Made by a program: the position numbers and the translations under genes. A DNA stretch of 64,000 bases from Nevskiaceae bacterium (GTDB lineage: Bacteria > Pseudomonadota > Gammaproteobacteria > Nevskiales > Nevskiaceae), in NCBI GenBank assembly GCA_004298465.1, contig SCRT01000005.1, positions 150,001 through 214,000 on the forward strand. The letters run 5' to 3'. Below, in pieces: positions 54,348 through 64,000 of the stretch (position 1 is the first letter of the stretch; the number at the start of each line of letters is the position of its first letter). The notes below the pieces were generated by a model, which was not told where the DNA came from, did no database searches, and saw nothing but the letters and a program-made list of their open reading frames with translations.

Positions 54348-54719
54348 ATGAAGAAGCCGGTGTTTGTAAGTTTTGACTTCGATCATGATCGCGTGCTCAA
54401 GGATTTCATCCTCGGTCAGGCCAAGCTGCAAGACTCGCCGTTCCAGGTCGTGGACCACTCCCTGAAGGAAGAAGCCCCGGAGCGCGACTGGGAACGAAAA
54501 GCGAAGGCGGGAATTCTGCGTGCAGAGATCGTGATCGTGATGGTGGGGCTCTACACCCATAAGGCTCATGGCGTGCTGAAGGAAGTGGCCATGGCGCGAG
54601 AGGCAGGGATCAAGATCGTGCAGATCATCGGGTACAAGGACGGCAACTACATGCCGGTTCCCGACGCCGGGCGGCTGTACGCATGGAACTGGGACAATCT
54701 CAAGCGCCTGCTCGCCTGA
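54348..54719 (+). CDS. thsB: Thoeris ThsB, TIR-like NAD+ signalling enzyme (copy 1)
   Basis: A 123-residue TIR-like protein of the ThsB (PF08937-type) group: KPVFVSFDFDHDRVLKDF, VVDHSLKEEAPERDWERK, and VIVMVGLYTHKAHGVLKEVAMA with catalytic Glu79. In Thoeris, ThsB senses phage and makes a cyclic ADP-ribose isomer from NAD+. GGGAG precedes the ATG by about four bases. thsA starts 15 bp after its stop. Confidence 0.85.
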   Translation: MKKPVFVSFDFDHDRVLKDFILGQAKLQDSPFQVVDHSLKEEAPERDWERKAKAGILRAEIVIVMVGLYTHKAHGVLKEVAMAREAGIKIVQIIGYKDGNYMPVPDAGRLYAWNWDNLKRLLA

Positions 54720-54734
54720 CGCCGGATCACTCCG

Positions 54735-56183
54735 ATGGCCATGCCCGAAGCACCCTTCAGCGCCTCCATTGAAGCCTTCATTACCTCGTTCGCTCACGAG
54801 ATCGCGGACGGCTCGGCAGCCATTTTCGCGGGCGCTGGCCTGTCGGTGGACAGTGGCTACGTCAACTGGTCCGAGTTGATGCGGGACATCGCGGCGGAAC
54901 TGGAGCTGGATGTCGACCGCGAAACGAACCTGGTGGCGCTGGCTCAATACCACCTGAACGAGCGGCGCAACCGCACGCGCATCAACCAAAAGATCATCGA
55001 CGAGTTCAGCGCGGGGCATGCGCACAACGAAAACCACGAAATCCTGGCCCGGCTGCCCATCTCGACCTACTGGACGACCAACTACGACACGCTGATCGAA
55101 ACCGCGCTGGAGGCGCAAGGCAAGATCGTTGACGTTAAGCACAGCGTCAAACAACTCAAAAACAACAAGCGCGGCCGACACGCGCTGGTCTACAAGATGC
55201 ACGGCGATGCCAGCGACCCGGATAACGCAGTCCTCACAAAGGACGACTACGAGGGCTACTTTCGAGATCGCGAACCTTTCGTCACTGCGCTGACCGGCGA
55301 CCTGGTCTCAAAGACCCTGCTGTTCATCGGATTCAGCTTCACCGATCCGAACATCGACTACGTGATGAGTCGCATCCGGGTGGTGCTGCACAAGCAGCCC
55401 AAGCAGCACTACTGCATCCTGAGACAGGTCCAGCGGAAGCCGCGCGAAACCCTGCCGAAGTTCGAGTATCGACGTCGCCAGCAGGATTATTTCGTCAAGG
55501 ACCTGACCCGCACCGGCATTCACGCCCTGATGGTCGAGTCCTACTCCGATGTCACGCGCATTCTTCGAGCGATCGAGCGGCGCTACCGCACGCGCACGGT
55601 CTTTATCTCTGGCAGCGCCCACGAGTTTGAGGCATGGAAGCCCGACGAGGCGGCTCGCTTCATCGAGGACCTGAGCAGTGCCCTCATCGGCAAGGGCATG
55701 AATATCGTCACCGGCTTCGGTCTGGGCGTCGGTCCATCAGTGATCGCGGGCGCCCTCCACGCCATTCTCGCGGACCCCAAGCGCAGATCGCACAGCCAGC
55801 TGCGGGCGCACCCATTTCCGGCGGACGAGGGATCGGCACCCGAGCGTCGCAACCTTTACCGGCGCCACCGCGAACGCATGATCGGCGAAGCCGGCATCGC
55901 CATCTTTCTTTTCGGCAACAAGCGGGATGCGCGTGGCCGGATCGTACTTGCCGACGGTATGCGGGAGGAATTCGAGATCGCGCAGAAGCTGGGGCTGCAC
56001 TGCGTCGCCGTCGGCGCCACCGGCTGCGTTGCGGCGGACCTGGCGAAATCTCTGAAGGGTTCGTGGTCCGCCCGATCCAAGCGCTTTCAAAAAGCGGTAC
56101 ACATCGCCAACGACCCAGCAGCAGCGCGCAGCGCCGTAAGCAGGTCGGTCATGTCGATGGTGCAGGAACTGAGCACGTTGTAA
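54735..56183 (+). CDS. thsA: Thoeris ThsA, SIR2-SLOG NAD+-depleting effector
   Basis: A 482-residue protein matching type I ThsA in domains and length (Bacillus cereus ThsA about 476). SIR2 domain: FAGAGLSVDSGY, YWTTNYDTLIE with Asn116, and VYKMHGDAS with His156; the 40-residue spacing equals Asn112/His152 in the known enzyme. C-terminal SLOG domain: TVFISGSAHEFEAW, NIVTGFGLGVGPSVIAGAL, GEAGIAIFLFGNK. The SLOG domain binds the ThsB signal and switches on NAD+ cleavage, killing the infected cell. Confidence 0.92.
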   Translation: MAMPEAPFSASIEAFITSFAHEIADGSAAIFAGAGLSVDSGYVNWSELMRDIAAELELDVDRETNLVALAQYHLNERRNRTRINQKIIDEFSAGHAHNENHEILARLPISTYWTTNYDTLIETALEAQGKIVDVKHSVKQLKNNKRGRHALVYKMHGDASDPDNAVLTKDDYEGYFRDREPFVTALTGDLVSKTLLFIGFSFTDPNIDYVMSRIRVVLHKQPKQHYCILRQVQRKPRETLPKFEYRRRQQDYFVKDLTRTGIHALMVESYSDVTRILRAIERRYRTRTVFISGSAHEFEAWKPDEAARFIEDLSSALIGKGMNIVTGFGLGVGPSVIAGALHAILADPKRRSHSQLRAHPFPADEGSAPERRNLYRRHRERMIGEAGIAIFLFGNKRDARGRIVLADGMREEFEIAQKLGLHCVAVGATGCVAADLAKSLKGSWSARSKRFQKAVHIANDPAAARSAVSRSVMSMVQELSTL

Positions 56184-56296
56184 CGACGAGCAATCGAACG
56201 CCGCGGGAACGGCCGCGAAGCGAAGTAAGGGAGTCAAGTATGGCGCGACGCGTGTTTTACAGTTTCGACTACGAACGAGATGCGGACCGCGTTCAG

Positions 56297-57481
56297 GGAA
56301 CGTCTGAACAAGCCACGAATTCATCGGCGGCTGAGTGCGTGATGGCGCGGCAGGGCGACGATGCAGTAAGGATTTCGCTGCAGGCAGGGCGATGATCGAG
56401 TTTTCGATGTGGTTTCATTGCGTTCTCCCCTCACATCCCGAACTGCGGACGCAATCCGCCTGTCAGGGCCAACAATTTCTTGCGCACCAGCCACAGGTTC
56501 GCCAGTGCAAACAGGGTGACGATCTGCGCGGTGTTCTTGGCCAGGCCCTTGAATCGCACCTTCACGAAACCGAACTGGCGCTTCACCACCCGGAACGGAT
56601 GCTCGACGCGCGCACGAATGCTCGCTTTGCGGTGCTCGATCTTTTCCATCGCGCGCTTGTGACGACCGTCGGGCAACGCCTGAATACGGCCCCGACGCGC
56701 GGCGATCTCCCAGCGCATGCCCCGGCGCGCGACGCGATGCTGCGCGCCGGTGTAGCCGGCATCGGCGTAGGTGACTTCTTCCTTGCCGTGCAGCAGTTCG
56801 TCCACCACCTCGATGTCCGCTTCATTGGCCGGCGTGGTCACGACCGTGTGCACCAGACCCGAGTCGACATCCGCGCCGATGTGCGCCTTCATGCCGAAGT
56901 ACCACTGCTTGCCCTTGCTCGTCGAGTGCATCTCCGGATCGCGCTGCCCTTCTGCGTTCTTGGTCGAACTCGGCGCGGCAATGATGGTGGCGTCCACCAT
57001 GCTGCCACGCCGCAGAAGCAGACCCTGGCGAGTCAGATGCGCATTGATCCGCGTGAAGATCGCCGCAGCCAAGTCGTTGACCTCCAGCAGGCGCCGAAAA
57101 TTGAGAATGGTGGTCTCGTCGGGAATCGCCCGGGTCAGCGACAGTCCGGCGAACTGGCGCATCGAGGCCACTTCGTACAGGGCCTCTTCCATCGCCGGAT
57201 CGGACAGCCCGAACCAGTTCTGCATCAGGTGAATGCGCAGCATCGTCGCCAGCGGGTACGGGTGACGACCGCGCCCGGCCACCGGATACAACGGCTCAAT
57301 CAGATTCAGCAGCGACTTCCACGGCACCACCTGATCCATCTCGGCCAGGAACACCTCGCGCCGCGTCTGTTTGCGCTTGCCGGCGTACTCCGCGTCCCCA
57401 AAGCTCAGCTGCGTCATCCCCGTCCCCTTTCGCTCAGTCCCAGCTCTCGACCATTATCCGGGAGACTTGTTCAGATGTTCC
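56297..57481 (-). mobile_element. IS5-family insertion sequence, 1185 bp
   Basis: Terminal inverted repeats GGAACGTCTGAACAAG (56297-56312) and GGAACATCTGAACAAG (on the complement, from 57481), 15 of 16 identical. Flanked by the 4-bp direct repeat TCAG (56293-56296 and 57482-57485). One intact transposase gene. Both ends and the transposase look intact, so the insertion may be recent. Confidence 0.93.
56431..57417 (-). CDS. IS5-family DDE transposase
   Basis: A 328-residue full-length transposase: N-terminal MTQLSFGDAEYAGKRKQ, LRIHLMQNWFGLSDPAMEEAL, DDE residues in MVDATIIAAPSS, YADAGYTGAQHR and ARVEHPFRVVKRQFGF. No internal stops. Confidence 0.95.
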   Translation of the reverse strand: MTQLSFGDAEYAGKRKQTRREVFLAEMDQVVPWKSLLNLIEPLYPVAGRGRHPYPLATMLRIHLMQNWFGLSDPAMEEALYEVASMRQFAGLSLTRAIPDETTILNFRRLLEVNDLAAAIFTRINAHLTRQGLLLRRGSMVDATIIAAPSSTKNAEGQRDPEMHSTSKGKQWYFGMKAHIGADVDSGLVHTVVTTPANEADIEVVDELLHGKEEVTYADAGYTGAQHRVARRGMRWEIAARRGRIQALPDGRHKRAMEKIEHRKASIRARVEHPFRVVKRQFGFVKVRFKGLAKNTAQIVTLFALANLWLVRKKLLALTGGLRPQFGM

Positions 57482-57987
57482 TCAGCAGGTCAAGAACATG
57501 GGCAAGATCGACTCGCAGCCCATTCTCACGGGCAACAAGTGGGAAGAGGTCCGCCGAGGGGGTGATAAGGCCATCAAGAAATGGATCGACGATCAGATGG
57601 TCGGAAAGTCCTGCCTGGTCGTCCTGGTCGGTACGCGCACTGCGGAACGCCGCTGGGTCCAGTACGAGATCAAGAGAGCCTGGGAGGAAAGACTTGGCGT
57701 GGTCGGAGTGCGCATCCACGGCCTCAAGAACCTGAGAGGCCTCACCTCGAATCGAGGCGACAATCCGTTCGCTGGATTCACCCTCAAATCGACTGCGCTA
57801 TCCAAGATCGTAACGCTGCACGATCCCTTCGGATTCGACAGCAAATCGGTCTATGCCGATATCAATGACCGTCTCGAAGACCTTGTCGAAGAGGCCATCA
57901 GCATTCGCGACCAGTTTTAATCTCATCTGACCGGCACGATCTTCTCCACCGAGTGGTGGCTTCCCGACCCTGTTCTCGCGATCAATC

Positions 57988-58566
57988 ATGGCACTCTTTA
58001 CCGAAACCGAACTTCGTACGCGAGCACGCCAGAAAAGCAGCGTGCTGGCCAAGGCCTTCGACTCTGTTCTGCGCGAGCATGTCGTCAAGCAGGAGAAGGT
58101 AGCCCGCCATGATGTGTTCCTTTCCCACGCCTACGAGGATAAGGAATTGATTGTCGGTGCGGCGGCGGCGATCGAGGATCTTGGGTACACCGTCTACCTG
58201 GATTGGCGAGACGATCCCCAACTGGACCGGAGCAAGGTAACTGCCGCGACGGCGGAACGTCTGCGCACCCGTCTCCGAGCGAGTCGATCCCTGTTTTACT
58301 CGACCACCGCGCAGTCAAGCACTTCGAAATGGATGCCCTGGGAACTCGGGTTCCAGGACGGCTCGAATTCGCGAGCCGCCATTCTGCCCGTCACATCTTC
58401 CGGGCAGACCGACGATTACAAGGGTCAGGAGTACCTCGGCATCTACCCGTACATCGCGCGCGGAAAAACTCAGGGTGGCGTGGAAAAGATCTGGGTCCAC
58501 CGCTCCGCAAGCCAGTACATCAGCTTTGATGAATGGCTGCTTGGGAAGCAACCCTACGAGCACTAG
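57988..58566 (+). CDS. TIR-domain protein (third Thoeris-linked TIR)
   Basis: A 192-residue protein. A 40-residue helical lead is followed by a canonical TIR domain: HDVFLSHAYEDKELI, GYTVYLDWRDDPQLD, SLFYSTTAQSSTSKWMPWELGF with catalytic Glu119, then AAILPVTSSGQTDDYKGQEYLG. It differs from both other TIR proteins in subfamily (no RGGD or VVDHS motif). Type I Thoeris loci often have several TIR genes sensing different phage; this fits. Intact, 67 bp after the split gene. Confidence 0.87.
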   Translation: MALFTETELRTRARQKSSVLAKAFDSVLREHVVKQEKVARHDVFLSHAYEDKELIVGAAAAIEDLGYTVYLDWRDDPQLDRSKVTAATAERLRTRLRASRSLFYSTTAQSSTSKWMPWELGFQDGSNSRAAILPVTSSGQTDDYKGQEYLGIYPYIARGKTQGGVEKIWVHRSASQYISFDEWLLGKQPYEH

Positions 58567-58598
58567 CGGGCGCGCAGTTCATTTCGGTTTGCCGGTAG

Positions 58599-59021
<423 letters not shown>

Positions 59022-59056
59022 TGAATCGGAATCGCGGACTTCGGCATCGCGGCGTG

Positions 59057-60070
59057 ATGAGTGCGTTGGTCGCCGCGCTCCTGTTCGGAGCCGGTACGCC
59101 TCTGGCCAAGATGCTGCTCGGCGCGCTCGATCCCTGGCTGCTCGCGGGCCTGCTTTACCTCGGCTCCGGACTGGGCATGAGTGCGTACAGGATTGTCAGC
59201 GCTGCCCAACCGGTGCGGCTGTCCGCGGTAGATTTGCCCTGGTTGGCCGCTGCGGTCGCCGCGGGTGGTGTCGCCGCGCCTGTGCTGCTGATGATTGGAC
59301 TGGCCGGGACACCGGCTTCCGGAGCGTCGTTACTGCTCAATCTCGAAGGGGTGTTCACGGCCCTGCTGGCGTGGTTCGCCTTCCGCGAGAACTTCGACCG
59401 GCGCATCGCGCTGGGCATGGTCGCCATCGTTGCGGGAGCCGCGATCCTGAGTTGGCCCGGCGAGTTGCGGATCGCCGGGGGCGGACCGACGCTGGCCATT
59501 CTGGCGGCCTGCCTCTGCTGGGGCCTGGACAACAATTTCACGCGCAAGGTGTCCCTGACGGACGCGAGCTGGATCGCAGCCGTCAAGGGACTCGTCTCAG
59601 GGACGGTGAACCTGATTCTCGCGGCGGTGCTCGGCACATCGATGCCCAAGCTCGGTTCCGCCGCAGCGGCGATGGTCCTCGGCGTGTTCGCCTACGGCAT
59701 CAGCCTGGCCTTGTTCGTGATCGCGCTTCGACATCTTGGGACTGCGCGTACCGGCGCTTATTTCTCGGTGGCACCGTTCTTCGGCGCTGTCCTGGCTCTG
59801 ACGCTGGGGGAGCCGCTGACGTTGCCGCTGGCCACAGCGGGCTTGCTGATGGGCGTGGGTGTATGGCTGCATCTCAGCGAAAGGCATGAGCACGAGCACA
59901 CGCACGAGGACATCGAGCATGAGCACGAACACATGCATGACGCCCACCATGAACACGAACACGAAAGTGGCGAACAGGTTCTCGGACCGCACCGGCATCG
60001 ACACCGCCATCAGCCCGTGACGCATTGGCATCCGCACTATCCGGACAGCCATCACCGTCACCCGCACTGA
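59057..60070 (+). CDS. EamA/DMT-family exporter with His-rich C-terminal tail
   Basis: A 337-residue membrane protein with ten hydrophobic segments in two EamA repeats (LVAALLFGAGTPLAKMLLG; LCWGLDNNFTRKVSLTDASWI). The last 60 residues are a His/Glu tail (HEHEHTHEDIEHEHEHMH; HRHRHRHQP; HHRHPH), suggesting Zn, Ni, Co or Cu binding. Beside the metal-pump remnant and CopA it is probably a metal exporter, although DMT proteins usually carry organic solutes. Convergent with copA. Confidence 0.85.
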   Translation: MSALVAALLFGAGTPLAKMLLGALDPWLLAGLLYLGSGLGMSAYRIVSAAQPVRLSAVDLPWLAAAVAAGGVAAPVLLMIGLAGTPASGASLLLNLEGVFTALLAWFAFRENFDRRIALGMVAIVAGAAILSWPGELRIAGGGPTLAILAACLCWGLDNNFTRKVSLTDASWIAAVKGLVSGTVNLILAAVLGTSMPKLGSAAAAMVLGVFAYGISLALFVIALRHLGTARTGAYFSVAPFFGAVLALTLGEPLTLPLATAGLLMGVGVWLHLSERHEHEHTHEDIEHEHEHMHDAHHEHEHESGEQVLGPHRHRHRHQPVTHWHPHYPDSHHRHPH

Positions 60071-60138
60071 CCATGTCCCGCTCGGGGGGTGAGCGCCGAA
60101 AATCAGCGGCGTACCAGTGCTCGCATGTCGCCTCCCGT

Positions 60139-62628
60139 TTACGCCCTCGCTCCACGCAGCCGCAGGGCATTCCCGACCACCGAGGCCGAACTCAGGCTCA
60201 TGGCCAGCGCCGCAAGCATCGGTGACAGCAGGACGCCGAAGATCGGAAACAGCACGCCTGCCGCAACCGGGACCCCCAGGCCGTTGTAGATCAGCGCGAA
60301 TCCCAGGTTCTGTTTCATGTTCCGCACCGTGGCCTGCGACAGTTCAATCGCGCGCGCGATACCGAGGAGGTCGCCTTTCACCAGCGTGACGTGTGCGCTG
60401 TTCATGGCGACGTCGGTCCCCGTACCCATCGCGATGCCCACATCGGCGCCGGCCAGCGCGGGCGCGTCGTTGATGCCATCCCCGGCCATGGCCACCCGAC
60501 GGCCTTGCGCCTTGAAGTCGGCGACGAGCTTGGCCTTCCCCTCGGGCCGGATTTCGCCGTGCACCTCGTCGATGCCCAGCCGCTGGGCAACCGCATTTGC
60601 AGTCGTCACGCCATCGCCGGTCGCCATGACCACGCGGATGCCGAGCGCGCGCAGTTTCTCGATGGCCTCGAGGGTCGTGGCCTTGATGGGATCGGACACC
60701 GCCACCAAACCCGCGAGCTTCGAACCGATGGCGAGGAACATGACGCTCGCGCCCTCGGCGCGCAGTTGTTCGGCGACCTTGACCAGGCCAGACACGTCCG
60801 CGCCGATCTCCTCCATCAGCGCGGTGTTGCCCAGATGCAGGCGCTGTCCTGCCACCCCACCGCGTACGCCGATACCGGTCACCGACTCGAAGTTCTCCAC
60901 GGGCAGCAGCGCCAGGTTTTGCCGGCGCGCCTGGGCCACGATGGCCTCCGCCAAGGGATGCTCGCTGCCCTGGTCCAGGCTGGCTGCGAGTTGCAGCACC
61001 TGTTCGGGGGTGTGGCCACCGACGGCCTGCACGCTGTGAAAAGCAGGCTTGCCCTGCGTGAGCGTGCCGGTCTTGTCGACGATCAGGGTGTCGATACGCC
61101 GCAGCGTTTCGATCGCCGCCGCATCGCGGAACAGGATGCCGGAACTCGCGGCGCGGCCCGTGGCGACCATGATCGACATCGGCGTCGCCAACCCCAGCGC
61201 ACACGGACAGGCAATGATCAGCACCGCTACCGCGTTGATGAAGCCGTAGACCCACGATGGCTCTGGCCCGAAGAAACCCCAGACCAGCAAGGTTGTGATG
61301 GCGATCCCGATCACGCCCAGCACGAACCAGAAGCTCACCGCATCGGCCATGCGCTGCATCGGTGCGCGGGACCGCTGGGCTTGCGCCACCATGTGGACGA
61401 TCTGGGACAGCAAGGTGCCGGCGCCCACCTTCTCGGCACGGATCACGAGGCTGCCGTTGCCGTTGAGCGTGGCGCCAATCACCGCATCACCGGACTTGCG
61501 ATGCACCGGCAGCGGCTCTCCGGTCAGCATCGACTCATCGACATGGCTCTCGCCTTCGAGCACGACGCCATCGATCGGCACCTTCTCACCCGGTCGCACG
61601 CGCAGCCGGTCACCGACCTGTACCTGATCGAGCGCGACATCCGCTTCGTTCCCATCTTCGTTCAAGCGACGCGCGGTTTTGGGCGACAGACCTAGCAGGG
61701 ATCGAATCGCGGCCGAGGTCTGGGAGCGCGCCTTCAGTTCCAGCATCTGTCCCAGCAGGGTCAGCGACACGATCACCGCCGCCGCTTCGAAGTACACCCC
61801 GATCCGCCCGTGTGCCGCGAAGCTCGCCGGGAACAGTCCCGGCGCGAGGGTCGCCACGACGCTGTAGATATAGGCCGAGGCCACGCCCAATCCGATGAGC
61901 GTGAACATGTTCGGGCTGCGGTTTGCGATCGACTGCACACCGCGTTCGAGGAAGGGCCAACCCGCCCACAGCACGACCGGCGTTGCGAGTACCCACTCCA
62001 CCCAGGACTGTGCCGCCATGCTCATGAGCCCCAGCCGGTGGCCCACCATCGCCAGCGCCATCACCATCACCGACAACGGCAGGGTCCACCAGAAGCGGCG
62101 CGTGAAGTCGCGCAGTTCAGGGTTTTCGTCATCACCCTCCAGGCTCGGCATCTCCGGTTCCAGCGCCATGCCGCATTTCGGACAGCTTCCCGGATGGTCC
62201 TGACGGATCTCAGGGTGCATCGGGCAGGTGTAAACCGTGCCCGCGGGTGCCGCTGGCACCGGACCGTCAGCCTTGGGGGCCAGATACTTCGCCGGATCAG
62301 CCGCGAATTTCGTTTCGCAGCCCTGGCTGCAAAAGTAGTAGGTGCGCCCCGCGTGGTGATGCGACCGAGCCGTCGTCGGATCGACGGTCATGCCGCAAAC
62401 GGGATCTTTCTCGGCCGACGCAGAGGATCGTCCCGTCGCCCCGTGACCATGCCCGTGGTGATGGCCGTGTGCGTGAGGGTCCGCGTCGTTGTGACTGTGC
62501 ATTGAGGTTGCGGCAACGTCGGCCTTGCTTGAGCAGCAGGAAACGTCGGCGGTGGCCGCGGCGGGCGGCACGGTGACTTCTGGGGCGGCGGGCATCTTTC
62601 CGGCCTTGGCGTGGCAGCAGCTGTTCAT
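60139..62628 (-). CDS. copA: CopA-type P1B copper-exporting ATPase
   Basis: An 829-residue P-type ATPase. N-terminal extension: two Cys-Cys pairs (NSCCHAK, VSCCSSK), a His-rich run ([12 protein letters not shown]), a YHS domain ([20 protein letters not shown]) and a heavy-metal-binding zinc-ribbon-like segment ([19 protein letters not shown]). Core: TGE (LTGEPLPVH), ion-binding CPC in [12 protein letters not shown], phosphorylation site DKTGTLT and [10 protein letters not shown]. No classical HMA domain. ATG 62628 overlaps the merR stop (ATGA). Exports Cu(I) or Ag(I) from the cytoplasm. Confidence 0.95.
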   Translation of the reverse strand: MNSCCHAKAGKMPAAPEVTVPPAAATADVSCCSSKADVAATSMHSHNDADPHAHGHHHGHGHGATGRSSASAEKDPVCGMTVDPTTARSHHHAGRTYYFCSQGCETKFAADPAKYLAPKADGPVPAAPAGTVYTCPMHPEIRQDHPGSCPKCGMALEPEMPSLEGDDENPELRDFTRRFWWTLPLSVMVMALAMVGHRLGLMSMAAQSWVEWVLATPVVLWAGWPFLERGVQSIANRSPNMFTLIGLGVASAYIYSVVATLAPGLFPASFAAHGRIGVYFEAAAVIVSLTLLGQMLELKARSQTSAAIRSLLGLSPKTARRLNEDGNEADVALDQVQVGDRLRVRPGEKVPIDGVVLEGESHVDESMLTGEPLPVHRKSGDAVIGATLNGNGSLVIRAEKVGAGTLLSQIVHMVAQAQRSRAPMQRMADAVSFWFVLGVIGIAITTLLVWGFFGPEPSWVYGFINAVAVLIIACPCALGLATPMSIMVATGRAASSGILFRDAAAIETLRRIDTLIVDKTGTLTQGKPAFHSVQAVGGHTPEQVLQLAASLDQGSEHPLAEAIVAQARRQNLALLPVENFESVTGIGVRGGVAGQRLHLGNTALMEEIGADVSGLVKVAEQLRAEGASVMFLAIGSKLAGLVAVSDPIKATTLEAIEKLRALGIRVVMATGDGVTTANAVAQRLGIDEVHGEIRPEGKAKLVADFKAQGRRVAMAGDGINDAPALAGADVGIAMGTGTDVAMNSAHVTLVKGDLLGIARAIELSQATVRNMKQNLGFALIYNGLGVPVAAGVLFPIFGVLLSPMLAALAMSLSSASVVGNALRLRGARA

Positions 62629-63035
62629 GACGAGGGCTCCTGATTCAGCGCATTGACGATCGGGCACTTGGCGAGCGCGCCGTGTCCCGGGCAGGCGGCA
62701 ACGAGCCGCTTGAGGCCTTTGCGGATCCGCTGGAGTTCACGAATCTTGTCTTCGACGACGCCAAGCTTGGCCTGTGCCGCAACCTTCATCCCCGCCATGT
62801 CGCGCTCTGCCTGCGAGGTCAACGCGAGGAGTTCGGTGATTTCGCCGAGCGTGAAGCCCAGATCCTTGGCGCGGCGGATGAACCGCAAGCAGCCGACTAC
62901 ATCCGGCGCATAGGCGCGGTAGCCGGACTCGCGTCGGGCGGGCGGCGCAATCAGCCCCTCCCGCTCGTAGTACCGGATCGTGTCGATCGACATCTCGGCC
63001 AGTTTGGCGAGCTTGCCGATGCTCAGAGTGCTCAT
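62625..63035 (-). CDS. MerR-family heavy-metal-responsive regulator
   Basis: A 136-residue MerR regulator: [27 protein letters not shown] (DNA-binding winged helix), then a dimer helix and a C-terminal metal loop [13 protein letters not shown] with two cysteines. This resembles the Cu/heavy-metal type that activates copA by twisting a long-spacer promoter. It is translationally coupled to copA. No Shine-Dalgarno before ATG 63035, so it may be leaderless. Confidence 0.88.
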   Translation of the reverse strand: MSTLSIGKLAKLAEMSIDTIRYYEREGLIAPPARRESGYRAYAPDVVGCLRFIRRAKDLGFTLGEITELLALTSQAERDMAGMKVAAQAKLGVVEDKIRELQRIRKGLKRLVAACPGHGALAKCPIVNALNQEPSS

Positions 63036-63163
63036 GATCAATGGCAATAGATCGTCCGGCCGTAAACGACGCCCGACGTGAATTCAAAACGAGAAGAAAC
63101 TCGACCACCGCACGCTCGGCCGAAGCCGCGCAGGCGAAGGCAAGCCGCGAACGCGGCTCTCCC

Positions 63164-63565
63164 TCAGCAGGTACTGGGCGGACGGATGAGTCCGCGACGA
63201 TGCGCGGGAAGGAGGTCGCCGGTCATAGCTTGGCGAGGAGCGGCACCCGCGACGACCAACGTCAACGAGGGCCGTAGAGGGGATGCGACGAAACTGTGGG
63301 GTGTCGCGCAGCTGAACTTGCACGAGCAGCCGCACGCGCACCCTTCAAGCAGCTGGAGTAGCCGCGTGGCGTCACCATCGGCAGCGTGCCCAGGATGGTG
63401 ATGCTCTGTCTCGCCGCCTTCCCCGCGGGCGTGATGCAGGTGCGCCGAAGAATCATGCGCGGAGGAGTTCGCGTGCGAGCAGTGAGACCCGGCGTAGGCG
63501 CCCGCCGACTGAACCATCATCGCGAAAGCGAGCATCACGATGGAAAACTTGCGCCACGAGTGCAT
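63164..63565 (-). CDS. Exported His/Cys-rich protein, CzcI-like
   Basis: A 133-residue protein with signal MHSWRKFSIVMLAFAMMVQSAG, then SHCSHANSSAHDSSAHLHH and HHHPGH, a CACGCSCKFSCATP cysteine cluster and a basic end. The order of signal, His-rich region and Cys cluster resembles CzcI-type small metal-resistance proteins. It lies 128 bp upstream of merR on the same strand. Periplasmic metal binding is likely; function not proved. Confidence 0.6.
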   Translation of the reverse strand: MHSWRKFSIVMLAFAMMVQSAGAYAGSHCSHANSSAHDSSAHLHHARGEGGETEHHHPGHAADGDATRLLQLLEGCACGCSCKFSCATPHSFVASPLRPSLTLVVAGAAPRQAMTGDLLPAHRRGLIRPPSTC

Positions 63566-64000
63566 CACGCGTCGGGATCGTAGAGTCGAGTGATCCAGAT
63601 CGGATCGCGACTTTCGTGCCCGCTCTGACCGCTCCGCGGCGTCAGGGCGCCCCGATGAGCAAGTTACGTCGCGCACACTCCTGGAACCGTTACTTCAAAA
63701 ACGCAGCGCTTCGCTTCCCAAGGACGGGCCATCGTCGCCATGTTGACTCTCGAAGAGCATGCTCCATCCCTTTCGTGGCTACGCGTCCTGCAATTCCTTC
63801 ACGGGGGCGACATGCAAATCGCCATTCCGGGAACCCCTGATCGTCGGGCAATCGATCGGACGAAGGGAGCACACGCGGCGCTTGCGGGCGCTTGGATCCA
63901 GGGTCAGCGCCAGCGTCTGGTACCGCCACCGGTTCTGGGCGACAATAGCGACCGTCACATAGGCAAACACGGGCTTCGGGCCCGTGCAGTACCGGGAGTG
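63566..64000. other. Right-edge region without a supported gene
   Basis: Only short overlapping frames on both strands, none matching a family I recognise; no clear start signals. It may hold the promoter of the CzcI-like gene and the end of a further element beyond the window. Confidence 0.4.

Larger units (their letters stand above)
56240..57920 (+). pseudogene. Second thsB-type TIR gene, split by an IS5-family insertion
   Basis: The 5' part (56240-56296) reads MARRVFYSFDYERDADRVQ; the 3' part (57486-57920) reads QVKNMGKIDSQPILTG, GGDKAIKKWIDDQMVGKSC, VLVGTRTAERRWVQYEIKRAW and on to DQF. Removing the IS and one copy of the TCAG target duplication restores an unbroken 163-residue TIR protein with catalytic Glu80. 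GGGAG precedes the ATG. The 3' part also has an ATG at 57498 but lacks the first beta strand, so the gene is probably inactive. Confidence 0.88.

Noticed and set aside
54282..55202. Minus-strand frame across thsB1 and thsA
   Set aside because: Shadow of thsB and thsA, both with matching catalytic residues and Thoeris layout.
63779..63970. Small minus-strand frame at the right edge (63 codons)
   Set aside because: No family match, no Shine-Dalgarno and overlapped by another frame of similar length.

Overview
The window is a GC-rich chromosomal segment of a sulfur-oxidising proteobacterium. The core order cutA / dsbD-N / tlpA / aroQ / accB / accC / prmA / fis / purH fits Gamma- or Betaproteobacteria, and I lean towards Gammaproteobacteria. 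The complete soxCDXYZAKB operon with rhodaneses and YeeE/YedE transporters points to lithotrophic growth on reduced sulfur compounds. No rRNA, tRNA or CRISPR array was seen.

Region 1 (1-26,530), sulfur and copper block, almost all on the minus strand. It holds a CsoR-family repressor, three YeeE/YedE transporter genes (one cut by the window edge), two tandem-rhodanese proteins, two DUF302-type exported proteins and a FadL-type outer-membrane channel. A Cus-type copper RND system (CusF, two membrane-fusion proteins, CusA) shares an operon with ExbB, ExbD and a short TonB. A Tat-exported beta-propeller protein and a CxxC-less thioredoxin-fold protein sit between that system and sox. A palindrome of form (T/A)ACC-N6-GGTA occurs upstream of csoR, yedE and soxC. 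In the last two it lies in the spacer of a plausible promoter, which suggests one CsoR-family repressor controls import and oxidation together.

Region 2 (26,670-51,200), core and general metabolism. It holds an ADP-ribosylglycohydrolase-like protein, OvoA (ovothiol synthesis), an amidase with a GatC-like partner, an acetoacetate-decarboxylase-like protein and CutA. A free-standing DsbD N-terminal domain followed by TlpA, then AroQ, AccB, AccC, PrmA, Fis, PurH and an HDOD protein come next. Two transporters, a Tat-exported phospholipase C/phosphatase, a double glutaredoxin/GST-N protein, acetyl-CoA synthetase, DUF488, an acyl-CoA thioesterase, an SDR and an alpha/beta hydrolase complete it. 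Three copies of a MITE-like palindromic element with 'GGGAAGCTCTGAATAA'-type terminal inverted repeats are scattered through 40-48 kb.

Region 3 (51,200 to the right end), accessory island. A fatty-acid CoA ligase gene is cut off after about 46 codons by foreign, repeat-bearing DNA. Then follow a KfrA-like coiled-coil DNA-binding protein divergent from a tyrosine recombinase and a type I Thoeris anti-phage locus: thsB (TIR), thsA (SIR2-SLOG), a second TIR gene split by an IS5-family element, and a third TIR gene. A metal-resistance segment closes the window: a czcA remnant, an EamA exporter with a His-rich tail, a CopA-type P-ATPase translationally coupled to a MerR regulator, and a CzcI-like His/Cys-rich exported protein.
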